Assembly (NCBI GenBank): GCA_037126765.1
Contig: JBBCBC010000021.1
Coordinates: forward strand, 20,911,434-20,975,433
Length of the DNA stretch: 64,000 bases
Source: Stenogyne calaminthoides
Taxonomy: Eukaryota > Streptophyta > Magnoliopsida > Lamiales > Lamiaceae
Reading direction: 5' to 3'
A program made the translations under genes and the position numbers. How positions within the stretch are numbered: the first letter of the stretch is position 1; every line of letters starts with the position of its first letter. Shown piece after piece: positions 10,747 to 21,495 of this stretch. The notes below the pieces were generated by a model, which did no database searches, had not been told where the DNA came from, and saw only the letters and a list, made by a program, of their open reading frames with translations.

Positions 10747-11939
10747 TCTACTTCAGAGTTAGAATCAACATCTGAAGGAATGAGAATATATGGCTCTGAG
10801 GGTTCAGTGGCAGGGATTGTAATTTGGCTCTCTTCAACAGGTTTTTGAGAACCTGTGAAGATTTCACGGGTTATCCTATCAGTACAAATACTAGTACCTA
10901 GGACTTCAGTAAAAACATTTTCTTCACCTCCTTCAGGGATTTGTCCCCCCTAAACTGGTTCATCATCAGTGGCTTGAGAAGCTGCCTCTACCAATTTCTC
11001 CATTGGTGACTTCTCAACTGCTTCCAACTCCCTAATGGGTTTCAGTCTCTTCTTCTTTTTTTTTTGCTCCTCCTGAGCCTTCTTCTTCTCTCATGTTTCT
11101 CTTTTCACCCTGAGCAACTCAAGGGCTTTTCTCCTGTTCTCAGTTTCTTGTGAAGCCTCAGCTTGCTTCATAGACTTTCCTGGCCTTTCTCTGAGCTTTC
11201 TCAGTCAGGCTTACATTTTCCTCTTCAGACTTAGATTCTTCCACTTCCTGAGCCGTGCCACTCAGACTTTCTGAAGCAGCTCGTTTCTTTCTCCCTGTTA
11301 CTGGCTTTCAGAACATGATATGGTTTCTTGAAAATTTCGTTTTGCTCATCAAATACACATCCAAATCAGACAAAGTTTATATCAGGAAACTAATCTTTGT
11401 ACCAAAAAGTACCTTTCCATTCTTGGTAAAATCTTCTTTTGAGAAGTACAACTTTGTCTTCTGGTGAAGAATGACATTAGTCAAAAACTTCAACCAATTG
11501 AAATCCACCTTGGGAGAGTCTTCAATGGCAGCCATGAGCCTCAACATGTTCTTGCTCACCTGTTCCAAGCTCCCGGAAGTGCTCATCAAACACTTAGCCA
11601 CAATACCTTGTTCTGTCTTCTGATCAAGACCTTGTATTTCGCCTTTAAACATCGTTTATGCAGAGCTCCTTTGAATTTTGTCTTTGTTTCTGCAAATCGA
11701 TCCAAGATTTCTTGTTCGTGGCCTGCCATATACATTGCCGGGTCTTCTCCTTTTCCATTCAACTCAAAGACGACATTGATAGCATCCAGAGTTAAGACCA
11801 CCTTCCTAGTCTTAATTACTTCTGCTCTGGATTTGGCGTATGAACCAAAACTTATTCTGGACTCAAGAGACCCATCTTCTTTTCCCCGAAGACATGTGAC
11901 AAACTCAAGAAAATCAATGGTAGAGATTAATGGTTGAGA
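10747..11939 (-). pseudogene. S1 env-like region, N-terminal part
   Basis: From 11939 down, an open frame reads ..DFLEFVTCLRGKEDGSLES.. and ..LTLDAINVVFELNGKGEDP.., then shifts frame near 11650 into ..MSTSGSLEQVSKNMLRLMAA.. and VDFNWLKFLTNVI. Lys/Glu-rich coding-like sequence follows to the solo LTR at 10746. The start codon is not clear. Between it and the pol stop (34428) lies only ~200 bp of non-coding sequence once G1 is removed, which fits an ORF downstream of pol. The family is not recognised beyond position and composition. Confidence 0.55.
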
Positions 11940-12164
11940 TTAAATCTTAGAGGATAAATCGAACGAATGATTGAGATTTAGTCTGAAGGTTTGAAATAAT
12001 CTCGAGGGTTTTGCTATTTATAGCTAATTGAACTGATGTATTTGAGTAAATAGCAGCAATTAGGGTGAAAAAATGATGTTTCACTCTAATCGAGACAACT
12101 CTTCGTCTCTCTGCTGAAATTTCATCTAATAGAAAACCTTCAAACATTCCCGCTTAAAGTTCAG

Positions 12165-12889
12165 GTCTTTTTTTATTTTTTTCAAATGATTACTAAGTGA
12201 AATAAATGTTGTCGACTTGCGCCATTTCCATCATCTTCTCGGGCCTCACTTGGGGCAATGATAGCCGGGGTTTCCCCAGCATTCCCGGCGGCGGACGAAG
12301 AACAAGGGTGGCGGTAGAATTGTGAGATATAAACAGCATCATCATCCAAAGACGACGATGCCATGGGTTGTGCAGTAGGGGGATTGGTTGAAGATCCGGT
12401 AGCCATGGCACAAGAAGAATTGGAGAAAAAAATAAGAAGGTTACCTTGGAAGGATTCTCGTCGGAGCGCTCTGAAAATTCGGTGAAAGGGGGGCAGAACA
12501 CACGAAGGGAAATTTGCAGAGGTAAATTTTCAAAAAGAAACCTAAAACACTCCCGCCTATTTATAGAAGGGGGAGTAGGGGTAAATTTGCAAACATGCCA
12601 TAATCCGAGCCCAAACCGGAAATAAACTCGTAGATTCGCGCATGGACACCGTCCCCATTGGTGCGACTCACTGCGCCTCACGTCATCAACCTGTCATGCC
12701 ATCATTTTGAATCCGCAAATCTGAGGTCAGACTGACACACCGATTCAGATAATCGAGGCGATATTTCGCCTGCCTGAGGATATCGACTCTCTTAAACGAT
12801 CCCTCTTTGCCGACTTATCACAAGTCAGGTGAAACTCAGGTCAAGTCAAGATCCCGATGCGATCACGCGACCTTGACTTGAGGGGCAAT
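12165..12889. repeat. Truncated second copy of the G1 3' internal region
   Basis: From about 12205 to 12889 this matches 33030-33709, directly upstream of the 3' LTR, with scattered differences. It ends with the same polypurine motif (GACTTGAGGGGCAAT) before the LTR at 12890. On the - strand it contains the start of the antisense gene (ATG at 12406, MATGSSTNPPTAQPMASSS..) and its TATAAATA box (12558-12565). The ORF breaks off after ~60 codons where the homology ends. Bases 12165-12204 are T/A-rich and unassigned. Confidence 0.8.
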
Positions 12890-13601
12890 TGTTGTGATAA
12901 GGATAAAACCATTCTCGAAATGGTTTGTTATAAACAGTCAGCTATCCACCATCCCCCCCGGGTACATTGATCAGGAAACCAGCGATTCAAGGTGAATCAC
13001 GTCTGGACCATCTGGGTGACCGACTTAGAGGTATTATGCTCCCGATCACCATTGGCAGGTCGGGGGGTGACCTGGACAGGAGGTTTCTCAAGAGAGTAAG
13101 CGACTTCCGAGGTAGCATGGGAACATCAAGTCGCCGATTAACGAGCCAGATCGACCTTCTTCTTGCGACCTGCGGGTGGTCACAGGTTGTAAATATGGAA
13201 TGGATTCGTGACAGCCAAGGTAGCGGATTTTCAGGAGATAATTATGGAAGGTGTATCTATTAGCGAAGATTTCACCCCAAGTCACGGGATTTCCTTCCCA
13301 AGATAGCTCGTTCAGTAGCCGACCCCTGAGGGCCACTCGAGAAAGCCCATGATGGTCTTTGACCTAGTTTGTAATCTATAAATATTAGTTGTGTAACACA
13401 ATGTAAAGGATTGAAAATCTTAGCTCTTAGGCATATACATATTACACAAAAACCTGGCTTGAATGCCCCCTGACGTAGTCTATTTCACAGACGAATCGGG
13501 TCACCAAATCTCTCATTCCATTTACTTACTTTGATCGCCTGCTCCATATTATAACTGTGAATTATTGTTCGTTTGGTCTAAAGTATAAACCGGATACAAT
13601 A
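12890..13601 (+). repeat. G1 LTR, left (5') copy
   Basis: 712 bp from TGTTGTGATAAGG to ..GGATACAATA. A TATAAATA box lies at 13377-13384. It is clearly the partner of 33710-34417 but diverged by substitutions and small indels. The last bases (ATA) have lost the CA end kept in the right copy (ACA). It has a polypurine tract on its left and a primer site on its right, so internal sequence flanks it on both sides. Confidence 0.88.
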
Positions 13602-13602
13602 A

Positions 13603-13620
13603 TTGGCGCCGTCTGTGGGA
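13603..13620 (+). promoter_or_regulatory. Primer-binding site of G1
   Basis: TTGGCGCCGTCTGTGGGA starts one base after the LTR end. The same sequence occupies the equivalent place in G2. It is the site where a host tRNA 3' end would prime minus-strand synthesis. I do not assign the tRNA. Confidence 0.8.
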
Positions 13621-13685
13621 ATTATTTCTTGCAGAATTTCGCAAATTCGTAAGGAGACCCACTAGATCTGAAACTCATTTTGCAA

Positions 13686-15554
13686 ATGGCGGGCAATCAA
13701 GGCTAGGTTGCTGGAAACGAAATGGATGCTCACGATGGTGTTGAGGCATCCCTGAGCTATCAACACACCCTCCGGGCAGCCCCGATAATCATTCTGGATT
13801 TGTGGAATCTCGTCCAGACGCTCAGTATGCACCATGTTTTCAACAGGAAGCGCCTCATTTTCGAGGGCGAAGAAGAACAACCCCCGATCAAAAAGACCAC
13901 TCATGATGCCGGAACTTCAAAGAGTAAGGGCGTCCTAGTCAGAAAGGGATGTTCAGTGGGTCAGCTGAGCTACGATCCGACGAAGCACGCCATCATTCGG
14001 AACCGCCGACTACAGGAGAAGCTAGCGGGTGGAACACTGTATTTAACCGCCTCAAGGATCAAGGGACTCAGAAAGCTCCAATGGCCATCGAGGACGAGGC
14101 TTAGTCCCAACCTCGGCACGCAGACCAAGTGGAACATGATCTCGCTCTAGCTTTGAATATGCACCATGGAGAAATGCCAATAGGTTCGGCCATCCATCAT
14201 GGCGGCGGATAGGTGGTCTTCCCCTCGGGGGATCATCGCGATGCCCAGGTCACGGCGTTGGCCCGAACAATCCAGCAACTCCTCGAACGAGTGGAAAATA
14301 AGAATGGGCAGGTGAGGACAGACAATAACCTCATCATCCCAGATTCTCCACTCGGGGCTCTAGTTACCCTGGCACCCTCCCAGAGGAAAATCAACATAGC
14401 GGCTCTGGATCGCTATAGTGGGAACTCTAATCTAAAGGTCTATGTGGCGAAGTACAATTCCTTCATGGCTTCCATGGGCGCATGCGACGCGACCAAATGC
14501 AGGTTGTTCTCACTGACCCTAAGAGACCACACTCACATGTGGTATACCTCACTTCCTCCCTACTCGGTGGACACTTTTGAACAGCTCGCCAGATTGTTCC
14601 TGAGCCACTTCACCGCATTGGCTCCCCGACCTGCGACTAGGCAGTGCCTCATGAATGCTAGACAAGGTGAGACTAAATCTGATCGATCCTACGTGGAAAG
14701 GATCGACCAACTCATCCTGGAGGGAGATCCCATAGGGGATGAAGCAAAGATGCTGGGGGCCATTTCCGGCCTCAGAAAGGGAACTAAGTTGTGGCGGAGT
14801 ATGACCACCGATTACCCAACAAGCTACGCTGACTTCTGAAGGCAGGCGAATGACTTCATTCATATTATGGATCTCTTGGAATCCCGACTCTTCGAGACAA
14901 AGGAAGTCACAGAATCGAAGAAAAGTTCCAAGAAAACCGGGGGCCACTACAAGGCACCCGATAGCTTCAAACCCTTTGAAGAAAGCATCCCAGTGAAGCT
15001 AATAGAGGCCCTAGGCATGACAGCCGGTCACATCTATACTCAGATCCAGGGACGAGACATGCTCCATCCACCTCGCCCCATCAAGTATAAGAGGACGCAT
15101 AACTCTAACAAGTTCTGTCACTATCATGCACAAAAGGGTCATTACACTAGCGAATGCAGAGACCTACTGAAACAACTCTGGAAGCTATATGAAGATGGCC
15201 GTCTAAATGAGTTCGTCAATCATCCTCGGGAGAATAATGACCGGAATACAAGAGGTCAGGAGAAGGGTTACCGCCCCAGACAAGGGGAGCAGGCTCCGGA
15301 AAACCAAGTCCCAGGGGTCGATCAGGGAGAATTGTTGGTCCCTCCCATGCCCGAAGGCGCTGGAGGTCACGTCATACATACAATATCCCCTCTCGGGATG
15401 GTGGGAGGTCTCTCTTCGACCTCCTCATCAAAACAACGCATGAAGGCCAAAGTCAGGGCAATGGAGAACGCCCAAAAGATGGTCCTACCGCTACTTACTG
15501 TAACTGAAGAGACCAACAAGATCAAGTTCGATGAGAAAGACAAGGCTGGAATTG
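13686..15554 (+). pseudogene. G1 gag, broken
   Basis: It starts with ATG at 13686 and meets a stop five codons later. It continues as DGVEASLSYQHTLRAAP.., a frame break, then 14213-14839 with the gag core (MASMGACDATKCRLFSLTL, HMWYTSLPPYSVDTFEQLA, YVERIDQLILEGDP), and 14867-15554 with the zinc knuckle CHYHAQKGHYTSEC (C-x2-H-x4-H-x4-C) and a C-terminal PPMPEGAGGHVIHTI segment. The G2 protein at 47785-46000 is co-linear with it. Gag would form the particle and bind the element RNA. Several stops and frameshifts make it non-functional. Confidence 0.85.
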
Positions 15555-15559
15555 TCTAC

Positions 15560-17285
15560 TGTAGGTCCCGAACGGGTTTTGTGAGGGCAGAAGTCTAGAG
15601 GGGAGGGGTGAATAGACTTCTGAAAACTTTTCGTGCAGATCAGGTGTGATTGCAGATTGCCTGATCAGAGTGCTAGTGTGTCAGCTTGGACTGATGTTCA
15701 ATCTTACTGAGTGCCTGAGGGTAGATCAGTTTGATATCTATCAGTTTAACTGATAGTGCGGAAGCTTGTAAATACCCGTGTGAAAAACCAGTTTTATCAA
15801 ATCAGATTCTCAAGTCGGGCCAATCACCGACTAAGGTGTCAACTCGATCGATCGATTGCTTGGCGGATCGATGATAACTTAGAATATGTATGCAATTTTA
15901 AGCTCAGTTGTGTGTAATAGTGTAAAGCAATAAAGAGCAAGTAAATGCACACAAGATTTTATAGTGGTTCAGATGAAACCCGTCTTACGTCCACTCTTCC
16001 CTTAACACAGGGGCACCAACTTAACCAACTGGACTTAGTTTTATGTGTTAGTCCAACACCCAACAAATATTTATTGAGTTCACACTCAACCGATTAGAAA
16101 TCAGAAACTAGAAACCCTAGTCTGAAATCTTGCGGTGACAAACTTAACCTAACTTGTGTTTGGGTAAAGAATGTTTGAGGGTTCCAACTGGAAATCTATC
16201 CTGGTGTTTTAGGTAGCCAAATGCTAGTGGATAGGATTTCTTGCTAAGAAATATGGGATGAACACTCTAAGAATAATCTTCAAATATGGTGTTCTTCAAG
16301 CGGAAATTCTTCTTGCTTTTGCTTCTTGATAATTTGCATGAATATTGTTGTTCCGCTTGCTCAATAGTTCATGTATTGGTCCTTATTGTCCTTTGAAGAG
16401 CAATCCCATTTTATAGACCTCGAAATCAAAGAGTCGTTGGAGAGCAATTTGAATTTCGGGCTATATTAGGTAGGTTGTAGGATATGATTGTGACGTGCTC
16501 CGAATATCGGCGTGGCCGTAGGCATGATTAGCGTCGTTTATGTCCGCAGTGTCGAATCCCGCATTGTCAGCTCTTTTTGTACACGTGTCGCTTTCTTCTT
16601 GGCTTTGCGAGACGACACTTCAGAATTTGTCCGTTAGACGATTGATATTCCTTTTGTAGAATTTTCGTCTTGTCTGGTGTACCATTTTGGTTGACTCCAG
16701 GTGCGAGTTGAATTGATCAGATAGCTGATCAATCTACCTTGTAGAGTCTTCTGATGCAGATTGTCTTAGCACAATTTGCAGACTCGGCTGATATAGGTCT
16801 TCTGGTAGTCTTGATCTTGGTGACTCACGAGCCTCGATGTCTTGATCATCTTGAGTCTTGAGTTTATTCTTGAGTCTTGAGTTTATCTCGAGTCTTCGTG
16901 TTTATTCTTGAGTCTTGAGTTTATCTCGAGTCTTGAGTTTATCTGAGTCTTCAGGTTTAACTGAGTCTTCAGGTTTATCTGAGTCTTCAAGTTCATCTGA
17001 GTTTCAGTGTCGTCTGTCTTCACCTGATCTTCTGACTTCTTTTCTTCTGATTTGTTCTTAGCCTTCTGATCATCTGACCTTATCTGGTCATCTGATATTT
17101 CGACTTGACCTATACATATTGAATTCCCCCTCAATATGTGACCTATCTTTTACATCAGCTATCTATACATTTCAGCTGGTCATCTTAATCTGATTCTAAG
17201 TCATCAGTCAGCTAACAGGTCTGACTGATCCTATTACAACCTGTTTTGGAACTTCCATCAAAACTTAAATACAAATTTCCCAACA
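15560..17285 (-). mobile_element. Solo Sirevirus-type LTR within G1 between gag and protease
   Basis: 1,726 bp reading TGTAGGTCCCGAACGGG at the left and AAATTTCCCAACA at the right. It is flanked by an exact 5-bp duplication TCTAC (15555-15559 and 17286-17290). Taking it out with one TCTAC restores a continuous reading frame across the gag-protease junction of G1, as judged against G2. It is in the S1 orientation: a TATAAAAT-like box occurs on the - strand near 16412, and a GAGTCTTGAG-type minisatellite lies at ~16850-17000 (U3). It is related to, but diverged from, the LTRs at 4926 and 60036. Confidence 0.92.
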
Positions 17286-18000
17286 TCTACCCAAACATCG
17301 ACCCCCTGGTAATCAAGGCCAACATCATGGGGACAACTGTATGCCGGCTACTGATCGATGGAGGGGCCTTCTACAATATTCTCTTCAAGAAAACACTAGA
17401 TCAAATCGGGGAATATGGCACATACCCATGCGACCACTCTAAAAAAGGATTCGGGAATGCAATTGTGAAGCCACTCGGCATGATCCGCCTGTCCATCGAA
17501 CTGGAATCCACCTTAGATGAGAAGGTTAGGAACACTAGGCTTCTCGATTTTCTTGTAATCGAACTCCCAGTACCTATAATGGGATCTTGGGAGGCCATTT
17601 GAGTATGAGTTCGAGGCTGCATCCTCTACATTTTATTTTTGTGTAAAGTTCCCCACCAAAAGTGGGTTGGTCAGCACCGTTAAAGGTGACCAAGTGGATG
17701 CAAGGGGTTTTTGCTTTATTCTTCGTCTCATTTCAATTCTTCACATAAATCTAGCAATCACATACTTGTAGTGGATAATGAATTGAATGCCAAAAAGACT
17801 AGTAAAATGAGAAGCCATGACGACCTCAACCCACGAATGGGGCCAGAACCCGAAGAGTTCATATTAGAAGCCAAAATAGATGATCCCCGACAAGATGGTC
17901 CGAGAGCCATCCCGGGGGAAGAGCTCGAGAAAGTGAAAGTAGATCTAGGCCGCCCGGATCTCGAAGTCATAATAGTCTCCAAGATATCAAGCGGCTAGAG
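17286..18000 (+). pseudogene. G1 aspartic protease region
   Basis: It continues the gag-pol frame after the solo LTR: PNIDPLVIKANIMGTTVCRL, then LIDGGAFYNILFKKTLDQIG, with the D-G-G active-site type seen in Tat-lineage elements, and KPLGMIRLSIELESTLDEK. A frameshift near 17590 and a TAG at 17996-17998 break it. Aspartic protease would cut the polyprotein. G2 carries the same segment at 45853-45065. Confidence 0.8.
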
Positions 18001-18626
18001 GGGGGAAGTCATCGACTTTCTCAAGAAAAAATTTGACGTGTTTGCATGGTCGCATAAAGATATGATCAGCATCGATCCTGAAGTCGCCTGTCACCGATTA
18101 CACATCAACCCCGAACAGAAACCGATAGCCCAGAAAAGGCAAAAATTCAGCCCAGAGAAGTATGCGGCTCTTGCGGAGGAGGTGAAGAAATTGTTAGATA
18201 ATGACCTGATCATTCAGGCCGATCAACCACAATGGGTAGCCAATGCAGTCCTGGTAAAAAAATCAAACGACACTTGGCGACTCTGTATTGACTTCACCGA
18301 CCTCAACAAGGCATGTCTGAAGGACTTCTTTCCTATGACTCATATCGACCACCTGATAGATAACACGACTGGCCACGAGATGATGTCATTCATGGACACC
18401 TTTGCAGGCTATCATCAAATAGCCATGCATGAGCCCGACAGACAACACACCTCTTTCCTAACAGAGAGAAATCTATACTGCTGAAAGAGAATGCCGTTCG
18501 CCTAAAAATGCAGGGGCAACGTACCAAAGGTTAGTCAACCATATGTTCGCTGACCAGATTGGTAAGTCGATGGAAGTCTACGTAGATGACATAGTGGTAA
18601 AGAGCCTGAAGAAAGAAGATCACCTC
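18001..18626 (+). pseudogene. G1 reverse transcriptase, first part (interrupted by C1a)
   Basis: Reads FAWSHKDMISIDPEVACHRL, VANAVLVKKSNDTWRLCIDF and SFMDTFAGYHQIAMHEPDRQ, with the first catalytic Asp in the last motif. After stops at 18482 and 18505 comes the catalytic box VYVDDIVVKSLKKEDHL. C1a is inserted exactly after the last codon. Two stops and a frameshift separate the motifs. The equivalent region of G2 is open across 44931-44077. Confidence 0.85.
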
Positions 18627-20232
18627 TGTTGGAATATAGAGGCACGTAAAACACGTAATCACATGCGCAGCGGAAATTAAAGTTCACCAACAACGAACAA
18701 TTAATTGCATACATATTACAATAATCATAACGAGAAATCTTACAGTAACTCGAGAGCAGATTTCTCTACTACGGTATCCACGTAATCCCCAATTACGAAC
18801 TTGCACGAATTTGCTAGCATTGAATCCCGAGACAGATTTGCTAGGAAAATCCAAACTCTAGATCTTATGGAGAAAATATGAAGTGATACAGTTTGTGAAT
18901 CCCAATAGCTTGTATATATAGGGAGGCTTTGTTTATTTCCCAAGCTAGTCTAATTAGGGAAATAAAATCCCTAATCTTGAATTAGATTAATTCCTTTTAA
19001 TTTAATTCCCTTAATATAAATCTCTACGGAATTAAATGTCTTATATGAAAATCTCTACGGTTTATTTCCATATACATTAAATCCTACAATTATATTCCAA
19101 ATATAATTATTGGGAATTCTTATTTAATTAAATCCAATTTAATTAAATATTAATAATAATTAATTCCAAATTAATCTATTATTAATTACTTCTCCATAAA
19201 TTGAATATTAAATCCAATTTAACATATAATCAACCAACTATAATCCGTAAAAGAGAACTACTTGTTGTGTGACCCATAGGCCCTCATATACCGAGCGATT
19301 AGTCAAACTAACGGTCTTAATTGAACCCTAGTCAATAAATCAGACATTCTCAATATATGAGGTACGTTGCGAGAAACATGCAACTACCTGTAACTGAAAC
19401 GTGGGCAATTGCGATTTCCTCATTTCATTCACGAATACTCGATTACTCTTAAACATGATGAAGTGTCTATTCAAATAACTTAATCAATTTATCTCAAATC
19501 ACTAATTGATCATTAGTGTCACACTTAGTCACAAAGTCTAAGTTGATGTGCATTGGCCAATGACTTAGATCCAATTATGATGAGAAGATGAGTACTCTCT
19601 CTAAACCCACTTTGAGGAATGAATCATTTTCTTGGCTCAACTACCACGCACATGCACTTCGTGATGAACCCAATCCAAGTCATATCTACCCATAGATGGG
19701 TGCAAGCGTCGGACATGGTCAAAGTTCATCACTCCACACATGTCGTGCGTATTGACCTCAAGTCAAAGGAGTATGGCATCGCTTCCACTAATCGAGACAC
19801 CCGTAGACACATAGAGTGGAACTAGATCAAACGATTTCTCGGATGGGTATACCAATACCCTCTAAGGTATTTGTGCATCCATCATGAGATACCTAGTATC
19901 TCGTAGTAAGTGAGATCTTACTAAACTCTCTAAGAGTATGATGCAGATCGCACACCAATCTCCATTGCATCATCAATATCCCATTCTTGATGATCCTCGA
20001 TTGGGGCTATTTGAGAATCTTGCTTAAGTCATCTGAGTTCTCACACACTCAATGACAGTAGTGATTCAAGGGAACACATATAAGAATAAATGCAAACAAT
20101 CAAACATAATATTCAAATGAGTGTAACGCCATACATTTAATATTAACCAAACAATAATATTAAACCAATACTGAATATTATCTGAGTATTATGTCCTTAC
20201 AATGGATTGTCTCTAGGACACTAACACTAACA
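18627..20232 (-). repeat. 3' LTR of C1a
   Basis: 1,606 bp. + strand ends are TGTTGGAATATAGAGGC and CACTAACACTAACA. On the - strand a TATATATA box (complement of ~18912-18920) lies in the AAGCTATTGGGATTC context shared by all C1-family LTRs in the window. Confidence 0.92.
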
Positions 20233-20243
20233 ATCTCCCACTT
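20233..20243 (-). promoter_or_regulatory. Polypurine tract of C1a
   Basis: AAGTGGGAGAT on the - strand directly before the TGTTAGTG start of the 3' LTR. C1c has the matching AAGTGGAAGAT. Confidence 0.85.
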
Positions 20244-20246
20244 GAA

Positions 20247-21495
20247 CTAGAGCCAATCACCTACATGTCTAACCCCTAGACCATCATAATATCTAGTGTG
20301 TACATGAACACTCAAAGCCTTGTTGAAAGGATCAACCAGGTTATCCTCTGTGGGGACATGTTCCAACTCTATTTCTCCTCTAGCGATTATCACTCTTATC
20401 AAGTGATAATGCCTCGGTACATGCTTATTTATGTTATTGGATCTCGATTCCTTAGCTTGCGCAACCACACCTGTATTGTCACAATATAACTTTATTGGAC
20501 TACTGGCACTCGGAACTACCCCTAGTTCATTTAAGAACTATTTTATCCAGACAGCTTCTTTGGCAGCTTCTACCGCAGCAATGTACTCAGCTTCGGTTGT
20601 TGAGTCTGCGGTAGTCTCTTGCTTGGAACTATTCCAACTAACCGCCCCACCATTGAGAACGAAAACATACCCCGACTGTGATTTGTAATCATCACAATTG
20701 GATTGGAAACTTGCATCAAGATAGCCAGTTGCAACTAGCTCTGACTGTCCTCAGTAGACCAAAAAACAGTCTTTAGTACGTCGATGGTACTTAAGAATGT
20801 TCTTGACAGCAATCTAGTGAGGTTCACCCGGATTCTGCTGGTATCTACTAGTGGTGCTAACAGCGAAGGCCACATCTGGACTTGTGCAAGTCATGACGTA
20901 CATAATGGAGCCAATTGCAGATGCATATGGTATATCCTTCATGGGCCGAATATCAGCTTCTGTGGAAGGACAATCCTTCTTAGACAACTTTATCCCATGA
21001 CATGCCAGTAGTGAACCTCTCTTAGAGTTCTCCATCTCAAATCGCTTTAACACCTTATCTACGTAGGTTGACTGTGACAGTCCCAGCATCTTCTTGGATC
21101 TATCCCTATGGATCTTGATCCCTAAGATGTAGCATGTCTCACCAAGGTCCTTCATCATGAAGGTCCTTGATAACCAATCTTTTACAAACTCCATGAGAGG
21201 GATATTGTTTCCCATAATCAATATGTCATCGACATACACAACTATGAAGATAATATTTCCCCCACTGTGTTTACGATAAACGCATGGATCTTCCAAATTT
21301 CTGATGAAGTTAAATGATTTGAAAGCTTCATCAAAATGGATATTCCAACTCCTAGAAGCTTGCTTTAGTCCATAAATGGACTCGTTTAAGCTTACACACT
21401 AGGTTAGATTTTGGCTTAGATACAAAACCTTCCGGTTGAGTCATAAACACCTCCTTATCAATGTTACCATTGAGGAAGGATATTTTGACATCCAT
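20247..21495 (-). pseudogene. C1a reverse transcriptase C-terminal part and RNase H
   Basis: Readable pieces on - : 21296-20814 with VVYVDDILIMGNNIPLMEF (the YVDD catalytic box), MMKDLGETCYILGIKIHRDR and ASAIGSIMYVMTCTSPDVAF; then RNase H with a TEAEYIAA-like segment and CDNTGVVAQAKE near 20440-20620; and a tail RHYHLIRVIIARGEIELEHV ending at 20247. A stop at 21493-21495 separates it from the N-terminal half of RT, and further frame changes occur near 20800 and 20470. RT-RNase H would copy the element RNA into DNA. Confidence 0.82.

Noticed and set aside
12193..12681. 162-codon ORF on the - strand upstream of the left G1 LTR
   Set aside because: It overlaps the antisense gene's promoter and start in another frame. 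The frame of MATGSSTNPP.. is the one repeated in the second copy, so this one is a shadow.
13603..13620. tRNA gene near the LTR
   Set aside because: Only the 18-base primer-binding complement is present. There is no cloverleaf sequence.
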